Assembly (NCBI RefSeq): GCF_018531495.1
Contig: NZ_JAHDTI010000003.1
Span: 868,001 to 932,000 of the forward strand
DNA length: 64,000 nt
Source of the DNA: Nonomuraea sediminis
GTDB taxonomy: Bacteria > Actinomycetota > Actinomycetes > Streptosporangiales > Streptosporangiaceae
Reading direction: 5' to 3'
Shown: piece by piece, positions 24,575 through 33,761 of the stretch
Layout: each line of letters begins with the position of its first letter
Numbering within the stretch: the first letter of the stretch is position 1
Program-made: the position numbers and the translations under genes
Notes under the pieces: model-generated
Seen by the model: only the letters and a program-made list of their open reading frames with translations
Told to the model about the DNA's origin: nothing
The model's database searches: none

Positions 24575-26258
24575 CCGGGGCAGGCCGCTGGTGCGCAACC
24601 GGACCGCGATGGTGGTGTCGGTCGACTATGTCGCGCTCACCCACCAGCGTGACGGGGGGCGGGCCGTGCTCGAGCGGCTGGCGGGCGCGCTCGGCCTGCC
24701 GTACCAGGAGCTCGCCTCGCGGGTGCGGCTGTGCGAGGCGGGGGTGCGGCGGCCGTGCTGGCCCGGCTCGCCGTACCAGTCGATTCCCGTCGCCGAGCAG
24801 GTGAGCCGTCGGTCGGCGCTGCAGATCGCCGAGCGGCCCGAGCTCTTCCCCGGGGTGAGCGCCGAGCTGCTGCCGGTGCGGCAGTACCCCTACGACAGCC
24901 TGGGCGCGCACCTGCTGGGGTACATCGCGCCAGGCGGCGAGCTCGATCCCGCCACCGGGGTGGGGCTGGAAGGGCGCGACGGGCTCGAGGCCGTCTACGA
25001 CGCCGACCTGCGAGGGAGCGCCGGCAGCCGCCAGGTCGTGGTCGACACGACGGGACAGGTGGTGCGCACGGTCTCCGAGGTGGGCCCGGTCGCCGGGAAC
25101 ACGCTCGTCACCAGCATCGACGCCGGGATACAGCAGATCGTGGAGCGGTCGCTGCGGACGGCGGTGACCAAGGCCCGCGGCGACTCCGGCGCGGCCGTGG
25201 TGATGGACGTCCGCACCGGGCGCATCGTCGCCATGGCGGGATACCCCACCTACTCCCCCAGCGTCTGGACCGGCGGGATCTCGACCGCCGAATACCGCAA
25301 GCTGCGCGGCAGGCTGGCCTTCCGCGCGATCCAGGGCCAGTGGCCCCCCGGCTCCACCTGGAAGATCACCTCGACCGCCGCGGCCGTGCGCGCGGGCTAC
25401 GACCTGAACGGCACCTACTCCTGCCCAGGCTCCTACATGGTGGGCGACAGGTCGTTCCGCAACTTCGACGGGATCGCGCTGGGCACGATGAACCTGCACA
25501 GGGCGCTGTCGGCCTCCTGCGACACGATCTTCTACCGCTTCGCCTACGAGCTGTGGCTGAAGGGCCGCAGGGACCTGATGCCGAGCAACGCCAAGGCGTT
25601 CGGCTTCGGCAGGACGACCGGCGTCGACCTGCCGGGCGAGGCCGCGGGACGGGTACCCGACCGCAGGTGGAAGCGGGCGACGTGGCTGGCGACCAAGGCG
25701 ATCAACTGCAAGAAGGACAAGCGGCGCTCGGCCTACGTGGCCGCCATCGCCAAGGAGCAGTGCCTGGAGGGATACCGCTGGCGCGCGGGCGACGCGGCCA
25801 ACTTCGCGATCGGCCAGGGCGACGTGCTGGTCACGCCGCTGCAGCTGGTGCGGGCGTACGCGGCGCTGGCCAACGGCGGCAAGCTGTTCAGCCCGCGCGT
25901 GGCCAAGGCGGTGGTCGCGCCGGACGGCCGCACGGTCCGCACGATCACCCCGCCGGTGGTGGGCAGGCTCCCGGTCTCCGGGAAGGTGCTGGCCTACATC
26001 CGCAGGGCGCTGTCAGACGTGCCGCGCGACGGCACCGCGGCCGGCGCTTTCCACGGCTTCGACCTGGACAAGCATCCCATCGCAGGCAAGACCGGCACTG
26101 CCGAGTCGTACGGCAAGCGTGACACCTCCTGGTTCGCGTCCTTCGCCCCGGCCGCCAAGCCGCGGCTGGCCGTCGTGGTGATGATCTCTCAGGGCGGGAC
26201 GGGAGCCTCGGCCGCCGCCCCCGCCGTCAGGCGCATCTGGGAGGGGATCTACCGGTGA
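24402..26258 (+). CDS. mrdA: Penicillin-binding protein 2 (class B transpeptidase)
   Basis: 618 residues. An N-terminal membrane anchor (LVLHILFASLMLIVLGRLWDV) is followed by the PBP dimerisation region with VPPVRGEIVDSRGRPLVRN. The transpeptidase domain has SxxK in PPGSTWKI (about residue 315), the SxN-type motif as SCDTIFY (about 370) and KTGTAES (about 565). It crosslinks peptidoglycan during lateral-wall growth together with RodA. The ATG follows AACAGGATC and lies inside the 3' part of mreD. The last bases overlap the rodA GTG start. Confidence 0.97.
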   Translation: MRPRLLVLHILFASLMLIVLGRLWDVQIRSGDRYAKAATESHIRHVVVPPVRGEIVDSRGRPLVRNRTAMVVSVDYVALTHQRDGGRAVLERLAGALGLPYQELASRVRLCEAGVRRPCWPGSPYQSIPVAEQVSRRSALQIAERPELFPGVSAELLPVRQYPYDSLGAHLLGYIAPGGELDPATGVGLEGRDGLEAVYDADLRGSAGSRQVVVDTTGQVVRTVSEVGPVAGNTLVTSIDAGIQQIVERSLRTAVTKARGDSGAAVVMDVRTGRIVAMAGYPTYSPSVWTGGISTAEYRKLRGRLAFRAIQGQWPPGSTWKITSTAAAVRAGYDLNGTYSCPGSYMVGDRSFRNFDGIALGTMNLHRALSASCDTIFYRFAYELWLKGRRDLMPSNAKAFGFGRTTGVDLPGEAAGRVPDRRWKRATWLATKAINCKKDKRRSAYVAAIAKEQCLEGYRWRAGDAANFAIGQGDVLVTPLQLVRAYAALANGGKLFSPRVAKAVVAPDGRTVRTITPPVVGRLPVSGKVLAYIRRALSDVPRDGTAAGAFHGFDLDKHPIAGKTGTAESYGKRDTSWFASFAPAAKPRLAVVVMISQGGTGASAAAPAVRRIWEGIYR

Positions 26259-27349
26259 CCAGGCCTCGCTTCGACTGGGTGCTGTGCATCGCGTCCATCG
26301 CGCTGTGCGTGGTGGGCATGGTGCTGGTGGGGGCGGCCGCCAGGGAGCCGCGGGAGTACCTGATCCGGCAGGGCCTGAGCATCGCGCTCGGGCTGGCGCT
26401 GATGGTGGGGCTGACGTTCGTCGACCACCGGCTGTTGCGCGCCTACACCCCCGTCGCCTACCTGCTCGTGTGCGTCGGCCTCCTGCTCGTGATCACGCCG
26501 ATCGGCAGGACCGTCAACGGGGCGCGTTCCTGGATCCCGCTGTTCGGACTGCAGTTGCAGCCGTCGGAGCTGGCCAAGCTGACCCTGGTGCTGGGACTGG
26601 CGACGATTCTGAGCGAGCTGCCCGACGGGCAGCACCGGCCCCGCCTCCCGCAGCTGCTGCTGGCGATGGTGGTGGCGGCGGTGCCGGCCGGGCTGATCGC
26701 GCTGCAGCCCGATCTCGGCACCGTCCTGATCCTGGCGGCGACCGCGATGGGCGCGACCTTCCTGTCGCGGGTGTCGCTGCGGTGGATCTTCGCGTTCGTC
26801 GCCGCGGGGGTCGCGGCGGCGGTGCTGGCCTGGCAGGTCGGACTGCTGCGGCCGCACCAGGTGCAGCGGGTGATGGCCTTCGCCGAACCCTCCAACGACC
26901 AGCTCGGCGCCGGGTACACGGCGCACCAGGCGCTGGTGACGATCGGCTCCGGCGGGGCGTTCGGCCGCGGGCTGTTCAACGGGGACCAGACCGGCGGCGG
27001 GTTCGTGCCCGAGCAGCACACCGACTTCATCTTCACCGTGGCCGGCGAGGAACTCGGCTTCGCCGGCGCCGGCGCGATCCTGGCGCTGCTGGCCCTGGTG
27101 CTCTGGCGCGGCCTGCGGATCGCCGGCCGCGCCGAGACGCCGTTCGGGACGGTGGCGGCGGCCGGGATCGTGTGCTGGCTGGGCGTGCAGGCGTTCGTCA
27201 ATCTGGGGATGACGCTGGGGCTGGTGCCGATCGTCGGGGTCCCGCTGCCGTTCGTGTCCTACGGCGGCTCGGCCACCACCGCGGTCCTGGTCGCCACCGG
27301 CGTGCTGCAGTCGATCCATCGCGGCAGCACCACCCTGGCGCATTTCTGA
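26255..27349 (+). CDS. rodA: SEDS peptidoglycan glycosyltransferase RodA
   Basis: 364 residues with about ten transmembrane helices. The signature region includes RSWIPLFGLQLQPSELAKL (periplasmic loop and helix), LQPDLGTVLILAA with the conserved aspartate, EQHTDFIFTVAGEELGF and the C-terminal PLPFVSYGGSATTAVLVATG. SEDS proteins polymerise glycan strands from lipid II; RodA pairs with PBP2, encoded just upstream. The GTG start overlaps the PBP2 stop (GTGA). It is the last gene of the mre operon. Confidence 0.97.
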   Translation: MTRPRFDWVLCIASIALCVVGMVLVGAAAREPREYLIRQGLSIALGLALMVGLTFVDHRLLRAYTPVAYLLVCVGLLLVITPIGRTVNGARSWIPLFGLQLQPSELAKLTLVLGLATILSELPDGQHRPRLPQLLLAMVVAAVPAGLIALQPDLGTVLILAATAMGATFLSRVSLRWIFAFVAAGVAAAVLAWQVGLLRPHQVQRVMAFAEPSNDQLGAGYTAHQALVTIGSGGAFGRGLFNGDQTGGGFVPEQHTDFIFTVAGEELGFAGAGAILALLALVLWRGLRIAGRAETPFGTVAAAGIVCWLGVQAFVNLGMTLGLVPIVGVPLPFVSYGGSATTAVLVATGVLQSIHRGSTTLAHF

Positions 27350-27376
27350 AGGATAATTCCAGCCCGACAACACCCG

Positions 27377-27404
27377 TTGCAGATTTTTGTAGATCATGTT
27401 AGAT
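27377..27404 (+). promoter_or_regulatory. Candidate sigma-70-type promoter for the glycerol ABC operon
   Basis: TTGCAG (27377-27382) and TTAGAT (27399-27404) are separated by 16 bp in an A/T-rich island rare in this window. The predicted transcription start near 27411 would give a leader of ~30 nt before the TTG start at 27442. Confidence 0.5.
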
Positions 27405-27441
27405 GGATGGGTAAGTGCTCCGACGGAAAGGACGGGGCCGG

Positions 27442-28533
27442 TTGACGCTGATTCTCGAGGACATCTGCGTACGGCGGCGCGACGAGATCTGGCTCGACGA
27501 TATCGACCTGGAATTATCCGATGGAATGACCACGCTCATCGGCCCGATGGGCGCGGGAAAGACCACTCTGATGCGGGTGGCGGCCGGGCTCGTTTCGCCC
27601 ACCGGCGGGCGCGTCATCGTCAATGGAAAAGACGTCACCTCGATTTCCGCGCGCAAGCGGTCGGTCGCCTTCGTCTACCAGCAATTCATCAACTATCCGT
27701 CGCTGTCGGTCTACGAGAACATCGCCTCCCCGCTGCGCCAGGCCCGCACCCGCACCAAAGGCGAGATCGACCGGCGGGTCCGCGAGGTCGCCGAACTGAT
27801 GGGCATCGGCGACCTGCTCGGCCGCAGACCGGCGGAGCTGTCGGGCGGCCAGCAGCAGCGCACGGCGATCGCCAGGGCGCTGGCCCGGCCGGCCGACGTG
27901 CTGCTCCTGGACGAGCCGCTGGCCAACCTCGACTACAAGCTGCGCGAGCGGCTGCGGGCCGATCTGAAGGACCTGTTCCGCGACTCGCCCGGGGTGGTGC
28001 TCTACTCCACGGCCGACCCGGCCGAGGCGCTGACGTTCGCGGCGCCGACGGTGGTGTTGAGCCAGGGCAGGATCGAGCGCGTCGGCGACGTCGCGGACAT
28101 GTACCGCCATCCGCCGACGCTCCACGTCGCGGCGACGCTCAGCGACCCGCCGCTGAACCTGCTGCCCGGCGTCGTGCGCGAGGGCAGGATCGAGTGCCTG
28201 GGCGCCTGGCTCCCCGCACCGCGCGCGCAGGTCTCCGGCCGGCAGGTGGTGCTCGCCGTACGCCCGCACCAGGTGAGCATCGCGGCGGGCGGTCCCGGCG
28301 CGCTGGAGTTCCCCGCGGAGATACGGCTGGCCGAGGTGACGGGCGGCGTGACGTTCCTCCACCTGCTGGTGGCCGGAGAAAGGCACCTGGTCGCGCAGTT
28401 GCCCGGCACCCGGCGCTTCGAGCCCGGGGAGCCGGCCCTGGCCTACGTCGACCCGGCGCACGTCTTCGTGTTCGACGAGAGCGGCGGACGCCTGCTCGCC
28501 GAGTCCGCGCCGGAGGTCGATCTGCATGGCTGA
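27442..28533 (+). CDS. glpS: ABC transporter ATPase, GlpS-like (intact signature, switch histidine lost)
   Basis: 363 residues from TTG 27442 (AAAGGA spaced 9 bp upstream); a GTG at 27415 is the alternative. Walker A is GPMGAGKT (34-41), the signature LSGGQQQR (133-140) and Walker B LLLDEP with DE at 157-158. The usual switch histidine (YVTHD) is replaced: YSTADPAEAL, with alanine at 191. The C-terminal ~110 residues form the OB-like regulatory domain of sugar importers (MalK/UgpC type). Gene order with the five following genes matches rhizobial glpSTPQUV, a glycerol uptake system. It overlaps the second ATPase gene by 8 bp. Confidence 0.88.
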   Translation: MTLILEDICVRRRDEIWLDDIDLELSDGMTTLIGPMGAGKTTLMRVAAGLVSPTGGRVIVNGKDVTSISARKRSVAFVYQQFINYPSLSVYENIASPLRQARTRTKGEIDRRVREVAELMGIGDLLGRRPAELSGGQQQRTAIARALARPADVLLLDEPLANLDYKLRERLRADLKDLFRDSPGVVLYSTADPAEALTFAAPTVVLSQGRIERVGDVADMYRHPPTLHVAATLSDPPLNLLPGVVREGRIECLGAWLPAPRAQVSGRQVVLAVRPHQVSIAAGGPGALEFPAEIRLAEVTGGVTFLHLLVAGERHLVAQLPGTRRFEPGEPALAYVDPAHVFVFDESGGRLLAESAPEVDLHG

Positions 28534-29608
28534 CATCCGCCTCGAAGGCGTCGGGCACAGCTACGACGCCGGCCGTACGTGGGCCATCGAGCGGCTGACC
28601 TGGACGTGGCGCAGCGGCCGGGCCTACGCGCTGCTCGGTCCCAGCGGCTGCGGCAAGACGACCCTGCTGAACCTCATCTCGGGCCTGCTCACCCCCACGA
28701 CCGGCCGGATCTGGCTGGACGACCGCGAGGTGACGAAGGTGCCGACCGCGGCCCGCAACATCGCGCAGGTGTTCCAGTTCCCCGTGCTGTACGAGGAGAT
28801 GTCCGTCTACGACAACCTCGCCTTCCCGTTGCGGAACCGGCGCTTCCCCAAGGCCGAGGTCGACCAGCGGGTGCGCGAGGTGTCGCGGCTGCTGGGACTG
28901 CACGATCATCTCGATCGCAGGTCGCGCCGGTTGGATCCGGGCCTGCAGCAGATCGTCAGCCTGGGCCGCGGGCTGGTGCGTTCCGACGTGGCGGCGGTGC
29001 TGCTCGACGAGCCGCTCACCGTCGTCGACCCCGCGCTGAGGTGGACGCTGCGCAGCAAGCTGAAGGAGATCCACCGCGACACCGGGCACACCCTGATCTA
29101 CGTCACCCACGACCAGACGGAGGCGCTGACCTTCGCCGACGAGGTGATCGTCCTCAACGACGGGGCGATCGTGCAGGCCGGGGAGCCCAGCGAGCTGTTC
29201 CTGTCGCCCGCGCACGAGTTCGTCGGCCACTTCATCGGCTCGCCCGGGATGAACGTGCTGCCCGCCGAGATCGCCGACGGCGTCGTACGGGTCGGACGGG
29301 CGGCGCTGGGACGCACCGTGGACCGCCTCCCACCGGGGCCCGTCAACGTCGGCGTCCGCCCGGAGTTCGTGCAGGTCGGGGCCGCCCGGACACCCGGGCT
29401 CGAGGCGCGGGTGACGGGGACGGATCGGATGGGGGCCTACAACCTGGTGCACGCCAGGGCGGGCGATCACGGGTTCGTCGCCAAGGTCGGCGCGGACTCG
29501 ACCTACCCGGCCGGCGCCGTGGAGTTCTTCGGCTTCGCCCCGGATCGGACGTTCCTGTTCAGGGACGCCGTCAGGTGCGGCTCGGTCGCGGCCCTGGACC
29601 TGGCATGA
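28526..29608 (+). CDS. glpT: ABC transporter ATPase, GlpT-like (intact switch histidine, degenerate signature)
   Basis: 360 residues. Walker A is GPSGCGKT (38-45), Walker B VLLDEP (DE at 161-162) and the switch region YVTHDQTEAL (H195) is intact. The ABC signature LSGGQ is degenerate: LDPGLQQIV at 136-144. Paired with the preceding ATPase, this leaves one site with all consensus elements and one without. The C-terminal regulatory domain has VNVGVRPEFVQVG. It overlaps the permease gene start by 4 bp. Confidence 0.88.
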   Translation: MADIRLEGVGHSYDAGRTWAIERLTWTWRSGRAYALLGPSGCGKTTLLNLISGLLTPTTGRIWLDDREVTKVPTAARNIAQVFQFPVLYEEMSVYDNLAFPLRNRRFPKAEVDQRVREVSRLLGLHDHLDRRSRRLDPGLQQIVSLGRGLVRSDVAAVLLDEPLTVVDPALRWTLRSKLKEIHRDTGHTLIYVTHDQTEALTFADEVIVLNDGAIVQAGEPSELFLSPAHEFVGHFIGSPGMNVLPAEIADGVVRVGRAALGRTVDRLPPGPVNVGVRPEFVQVGAARTPGLEARVTGTDRMGAYNLVHARAGDHGFVAKVGADSTYPAGAVEFFGFAPDRTFLFRDAVRCGSVAALDLA

Positions 29609-30474
29609 CCACCGAACGGCGCAGGAACAACCGGGCCTGGCTACTCGTGCTGCCCGTGGTGGTGTCGGTCGCGTTCACGGCGGTGATCCCGCTGATGACG
29701 GTCGTGAACTTCTCCGTGCAGGACATCTTCTCCCCGAGCGACCGGATCTTCGTGGGGCTGGAGTGGTTCCGCTCGGTCTCCCGCGATCCCGAGGTCAGGG
29801 CCGCCTTCGTGCGGACCCTGCTGTTCTCGGCCCAGGTGCTGCTGGTGGAGATCCCGCTGGGCGTGGCGATCGCGGTGGCGATGCCGCGCCGCGGCGTGTG
29901 GGTGTCCGTGGCCCTGGTCGTCGTCGCGCTTCCGCTGCTCATCCCGTGGAACGTGGTGGGGACGATCTGGCAGATCTTCGCCCGCCCCGACATCGGGCTG
30001 GGCGGCTGGTCGATCAACAACGTGCTGGGGATCGACTTCAACTACACCCTCGACTCCACCGACGCCTGGATCACGGTCCTGCTGATGGACGTGTGGCACT
30101 GGACCCCGCTGGTGGTGCTGCTGACCTACGCGGGGCTGCGGTCGATCCCGGAACCGTACTTCCAGGCCGCCCAGATCGACGGCGCGTCCGGGTGGGCGAC
30201 CTTCCGCCACATCCAGCTCCCGCGGCTGCGCGGGGTGCTGACGATCGCGATCCTGCTGCGGTTCATGGACAGCTTCATGATCTACACCGAACCGTTCGTG
30301 GTGACCGGCGGCGGGCCGGGCAACGCCACCTCGTTCCTGAGCATCCTGCTGTCGAAGATCGCCGTCGGCCAGTTCGACCTCGGGCCGGCGGGCGCGTTCT
30401 CGCTGCTGTACTTCCTCATCGTGCAGATCGTGTCCTACGTCTTCTTCACCGTGCTGACCAGGAGCGGGCGATGA
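29605..30474 (+). CDS. glpP: ABC transporter permease, GlpP-like
   Basis: 289 residues, six predicted transmembrane helices (first at LLVLPVVVSVAFTAVIPLM). The cytoplasmic coupling EAA loop is FQAAQIDGASGWATFRHIQL, followed by LP. It is a MalF/UgpA-type binding-protein-dependent permease and forms a heterodimer with the next product. Start ATG overlaps the ATPase stop, and its stop overlaps the next start (ATGA), so the operon is translationally coupled. Confidence 0.92.
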   Translation: MTTERRRNNRAWLLVLPVVVSVAFTAVIPLMTVVNFSVQDIFSPSDRIFVGLEWFRSVSRDPEVRAAFVRTLLFSAQVLLVEIPLGVAIAVAMPRRGVWVSVALVVVALPLLIPWNVVGTIWQIFARPDIGLGGWSINNVLGIDFNYTLDSTDAWITVLLMDVWHWTPLVVLLTYAGLRSIPEPYFQAAQIDGASGWATFRHIQLPRLRGVLTIAILLRFMDSFMIYTEPFVVTGGGPGNATSFLSILLSKIAVGQFDLGPAGAFSLLYFLIVQIVSYVFFTVLTRSGR

Positions 30475-31280
30475 GAGCGAGGCTGCCGTGGGCCCGTGCG
30501 GTGTTCTGGCTGTACGCGGCCACGCTCATGCTTCCCGTGCTGTGGATGGTGGGCATGTCCATCAGGCCCAACGAGGACATCCTCGGGAGTTTCTCGCTGA
30601 TACCGCAGCGGACGACGCTGGACAATTACCACACGTTCTTCACGGATTCCGCCTGGTATTCGAGCTATCTCAACTCCATCGGGTACACGTCCATCAACGC
30701 GGTCATCTCGCTGGTGGTGGCGCTTCCCGCGGCGTACGCGTTCTCGCGTTTCCGTTTCGCCGGCGACAAACATCTCTTCTTCTGGCTGCTGACCAATCGC
30801 ATGGCGCCACCGGCGGTATTCCTGCTGCCGTTCTTCCAGATTTATCAGAGCGTCGGGTTGTTCGACACGCATCTGGGCGTCGCCATCGCGCACATGCTGT
30901 TCAACGTGCCGCTGGCCGTGTGGATCCTGGAGGGATTCATGTCCGGGATACCGCGCGAGATCGACGAGACCGCGGCGATCGACGGCTATTCCCTGCCGCG
31001 CTTCTTCGTGCGTATCTTCCTGCCCATGATCCGCTCGGCGATCGGGGTCACCGCGTTCTTCTGCTTCATGTTCAGCTGGGTCGAACTGCTGATCGCCAGG
31101 ACCATCACCTCCGTCAACGCCAAGCCCATCGCCGCCACCATGACGCGGACCGTGAGCGCGGCGGGCGTCGACTGGGGGCTGCTCGCGACGGCCGGGGTGC
31201 TGACCATCATTCCCGGCGCGATCGTCATCTGGTTCGTCCGCAACTACATCGCCAAAGGCTTCTCTCTGGGGAGGGTCTGA
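30471..31280 (+). CDS. glpQ: ABC transporter permease, GlpQ-like
   Basis: 269 residues, six helices, MalG/UgpE type. The EAA loop reads IDETAAIDGYSLPRFFVRIF followed by LP. The N-terminal helix VFWLYAATLMLPVLWMVGMS leads to the typical NYHTFF segment. The frame has more A/T-ending codons between 30590 and 30860 than the flanking genes. The partner of GlpP; it precedes the DUF2160 gene by 2 bp. Confidence 0.92.
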   Translation: MRARLPWARAVFWLYAATLMLPVLWMVGMSIRPNEDILGSFSLIPQRTTLDNYHTFFTDSAWYSSYLNSIGYTSINAVISLVVALPAAYAFSRFRFAGDKHLFFWLLTNRMAPPAVFLLPFFQIYQSVGLFDTHLGVAIAHMLFNVPLAVWILEGFMSGIPREIDETAAIDGYSLPRFFVRIFLPMIRSAIGVTAFFCFMFSWVELLIARTITSVNAKPIAATMTRTVSAAGVDWGLLATAGVLTIIPGAIVIWFVRNYIAKGFSLGRV

Positions 31281-31282
31281 CC

Positions 31283-31558
31283 ATGCTCGAGTGGATGGTG
31301 TGGACCCCGCCCACCGCGCTGGTGTTCGCCGGGCTGGCGCTCCTGCTGGGCGCGATGGCGGTGTGGGCCAAGCTCTCGCCGCCGGTGGCCCGGCGCGGTT
31401 TCCTCCGCATCGAGACCGATCGCGGAGACCGGCTGTACATCGGCCTGATCAGCGCCGCCGTCGTGCTGGCCGGGTGGATCGCCCTCACCGACCTGTCGAT
31501 GTGGCTCGCACTGGGGTGCGCGCTGCTCGTCGTGCTGGTGATCGGGAGATGGGGATGA
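31283..31558 (+). CDS. DUF2160 small membrane protein of the glycerol importer
   Basis: 91 residues: MLEWMVWTPPTALVFAGLAL begins the first helix, then SPPVARRGFLRIETDRGDRLYIG, and two more hydrophobic segments. The RRGFL...TxRGDRLxIGL pattern is what I know of DUF2160 proteins, which occur between the permease and binding-protein genes of glycerol ABC operons. The function is unknown; an accessory membrane subunit is likely. GGGGAGGG lies just upstream. This gene is the best marker that the operon is glycerol-type rather than a generic sugar importer. Confidence 0.85.
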   Translation: MLEWMVWTPPTALVFAGLALLLGAMAVWAKLSPPVARRGFLRIETDRGDRLYIGLISAAVVLAGWIALTDLSMWLALGCALLVVLVIGRWG

Positions 31559-31575
31559 CACAGAAGGGATAGGCC

Positions 31576-33333
31576 ATGCCGTCAACGAGGACCACGGCGA
31601 TCGGCCTCGCCGTACTGGCCCTGCTGGTGCCCGGATGCACGGGAAACGGCGACGACAGCCGCAAGACCGACTACACCGAGGCCGCGGGGAAGGCCGCGGC
31701 GCAGAGGTGGGTGTCCGGCGAGTTCACGCCGAGCACCCTGTCCAAGGACCAGCAGCTCGCCGAGATGGACTGGTTCATCAAGGCGGCCGCGCCGTACCGC
31801 GGGATGCAGATCAACGTCGTGTCGGAGACGATCACGACGCACGAGTACGAGTCGCAGCAGCTCGCCAAGGCGTTCACGGAGATCACCGGGATCAGGATCA
31901 AGCACGACCTGATCCAGGAGGGCGACGTGATCGAGAAGCTGCAGACCCAGATCCAGGGAAACCAGAACATCTACGACGCCTACGTCAACGACTCGGATCT
32001 GATCGGCACCCACTCACGCGGCGACTACGTGTTCCCGCTCTCCGACTACATGGCCGGGGAAGGCAAGGCGGTCACCTCCCCCACGCTCGACCTCGGCGAC
32101 TTCATCGGCACCAGCTTCACCACGGGCCCGGACAGGAAGCTGTACCAGCTGCCCGACCAGCAGTTCGCCAACCTCTACTGGTTCCGCTACGACTGGTTCA
32201 CCGACCCGGAGATCAAGAAGCAGTTCAAGAGCCTGTACGGCTACGACCTCGGCGTCCCGGTGAACTGGGCCGCCTACGAGGACATCGCCGACTTCTTCAC
32301 CAACAAGGTGAACGGCAACGGGACCATCGACGGCAAGAAGGTCTACGGCCACATGGACTACGGCCGCAAGGATCCCTCGCTCGGCTGGCGGTTCACCGAC
32401 GCGTGGCTGTCCATGGCAGGCAACGGCGACCCCGGCCTGCCCAACGGCCTGCCGGTCGACGACTGGGGAATCCGGGTGGAGAACTGCCGCCCGGTCGGCT
32501 CGTCGGTGACCCGCGGCGGCGACACCAACGGCCCCGCGGCCGTCTACGCGCTCACCAAGTACGTCGACTGGCTGAAGAAGTACGCCCCCAAAGAAGCCGC
32601 CGGAATGAACTTCAGCGAATCCGGCCCGGTCCCTGCGCAGGGCAACATCGCCCAGCAGATCTTCTGGTACACCGCGTTCACCGCCGACATGACCAAGCCA
32701 GGGCTGCCGGTGGTGAACGCCGACGGCACCCCCAAGTGGCGGATGGCGCCCAGCCCGCACGGCGTCTACTGGAAGACCGGCAACAAACTCGGCTACCAGG
32801 ACGCGGGATCCTGGACCCTGCTGAAGAACACCCCCCAGGACCGCAGGGCCGCCGCCTGGCTGTACGCGCAGTTCGTCACGTCCAAGACGGTCTCGCTGAA
32901 GAAGTCGATCAAGGGGTTGACCTTCATCCGCGACTCCGACATCAGAAGCGACTACTTCGCCAAGAACGCCGACAAGTACGGCGGGCTGATCGAGTTCTAC
33001 CGCTCACCCGCGCGCAAGCAGTGGACCCCGACGGGCACCAACGTCCCCGACTACCCCAAGCTGGCCCAGCTGTGGTGGCAGAACGTGGCCACCGCGGTCA
33101 CCGGGGAGACGACCGCGCAGCAGTCCATGGACAACCTCGCCAAGCAGCAGGACGACATCCTCGCCCGCCTGGAACGCCGGGGTTACGGCGGCGCCTGCGC
33201 CCCCAAGCTGAACCCCGAGCGGGATCCCCAGTACTGGCTCGACCAGCCGGGCGCCCCCGCCCCCAAACTCGCCGACGAGCGAGGCAAGCCCGAAACCCTC
33301 GACTACGACAAGCTCCTCGCCCAGTGGGGTTGA
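31576..33333 (+). CDS. glpV: Extracellular solute-binding lipoprotein, GlpV-like
   Basis: 585 residues, long for a sugar-binding protein. Signal peptide and lipobox: MPSTRTTAIGLAVLALLVPG then C, so C21 is the lipid anchor. The mature protein carries the cluster-B fold (INVVSETITTHEYESQQLAK near 75) and ends with RDPQYWLDQPGAPAPKLADE near 560, a tail I associate with the rhizobial glycerol-binding homologues. It captures substrate for the GlpST-PQ importer. Last gene of the operon; the convergent MarR gene ends 11 bp away. Confidence 0.92.
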   Translation: MPSTRTTAIGLAVLALLVPGCTGNGDDSRKTDYTEAAGKAAAQRWVSGEFTPSTLSKDQQLAEMDWFIKAAAPYRGMQINVVSETITTHEYESQQLAKAFTEITGIRIKHDLIQEGDVIEKLQTQIQGNQNIYDAYVNDSDLIGTHSRGDYVFPLSDYMAGEGKAVTSPTLDLGDFIGTSFTTGPDRKLYQLPDQQFANLYWFRYDWFTDPEIKKQFKSLYGYDLGVPVNWAAYEDIADFFTNKVNGNGTIDGKKVYGHMDYGRKDPSLGWRFTDAWLSMAGNGDPGLPNGLPVDDWGIRVENCRPVGSSVTRGGDTNGPAAVYALTKYVDWLKKYAPKEAAGMNFSESGPVPAQGNIAQQIFWYTAFTADMTKPGLPVVNADGTPKWRMAPSPHGVYWKTGNKLGYQDAGSWTLLKNTPQDRRAAAWLYAQFVTSKTVSLKKSIKGLTFIRDSDIRSDYFAKNADKYGGLIEFYRSPARKQWTPTGTNVPDYPKLAQLWWQNVATAVTGETTAQQSMDNLAKQQDDILARLERRGYGGACAPKLNPERDPQYWLDQPGAPAPKLADERGKPETLDYDKLLAQWG

Positions 33334-33344
33334 GGGCGCCGCTG

Positions 33345-33761
33345 TCAACTCGTGAGCATGATCAGGTGGGCGGCGATGCGGTCGAGCGCTGCCAGGTCAG
33401 CCTCCGGCAGGTCGTAGAGGGCGGCCGGGGGCTGGTTGAGTATGCGCTCGGCCTCCGCGGCGGTCTCGGCGCCCGCCTCCGTGACCGTGACGATCTTGGA
33501 GCGGCGGTCCGCCGGGTTGGCCGTGCGCTCCACCAGGCCGCGACTGGCCAGGTCCTCGACGACCAGCGAGGTGTAGGGCCGGTCGGTGAGCAGCGAGTCG
33601 GCCAGATCGCGCAGCGTCATGGGCTGCCTGGCGATCGCGCGCAGCGCCTTGATCCTGAAGAAGCTCATCCCGAGCGCCTCGGTGACCTCCCGCCTGCGGT
33701 CACCGCGCTCCTGCAGCAGGATCCGCAGGTTCTTCCAGGCCCTGGCCGCTGGGTCGGTCAT
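33345..33761 (-). CDS. MarR-family transcriptional regulator
   Basis: 138 residues. The winged helix spans about residues 30-100 with KALRAIARQPMTLRDLADSL, then VEDLASRGLVERTANPADRR, the wing typical of MarR. An ATG overlaps the stop of the MFS gene (4 bp), so regulator and pump share a transcript. It most likely binds the perfect palindrome upstream of the MFS gene and is released by a pump substrate. A long open frame upstream of the ATG lies within the MFS gene and is rejected. Confidence 0.92.
   Translation of the reverse strand: MTDPAARAWKNLRILLQERGDRRREVTEALGMSFFRIKALRAIARQPMTLRDLADSLLTDRPYTSLVVEDLASRGLVERTANPADRRSKIVTVTEAGAETAAEAERILNQPPAALYDLPEADLAALDRIAAHLIMLTS

Noticed and set aside
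27415..27441. GTG start for the first glycerol ATPase
   Set aside because: It would place AAAGGA inside the coding region; TTG 27442 has proper spacing. Kept only as an alternative.
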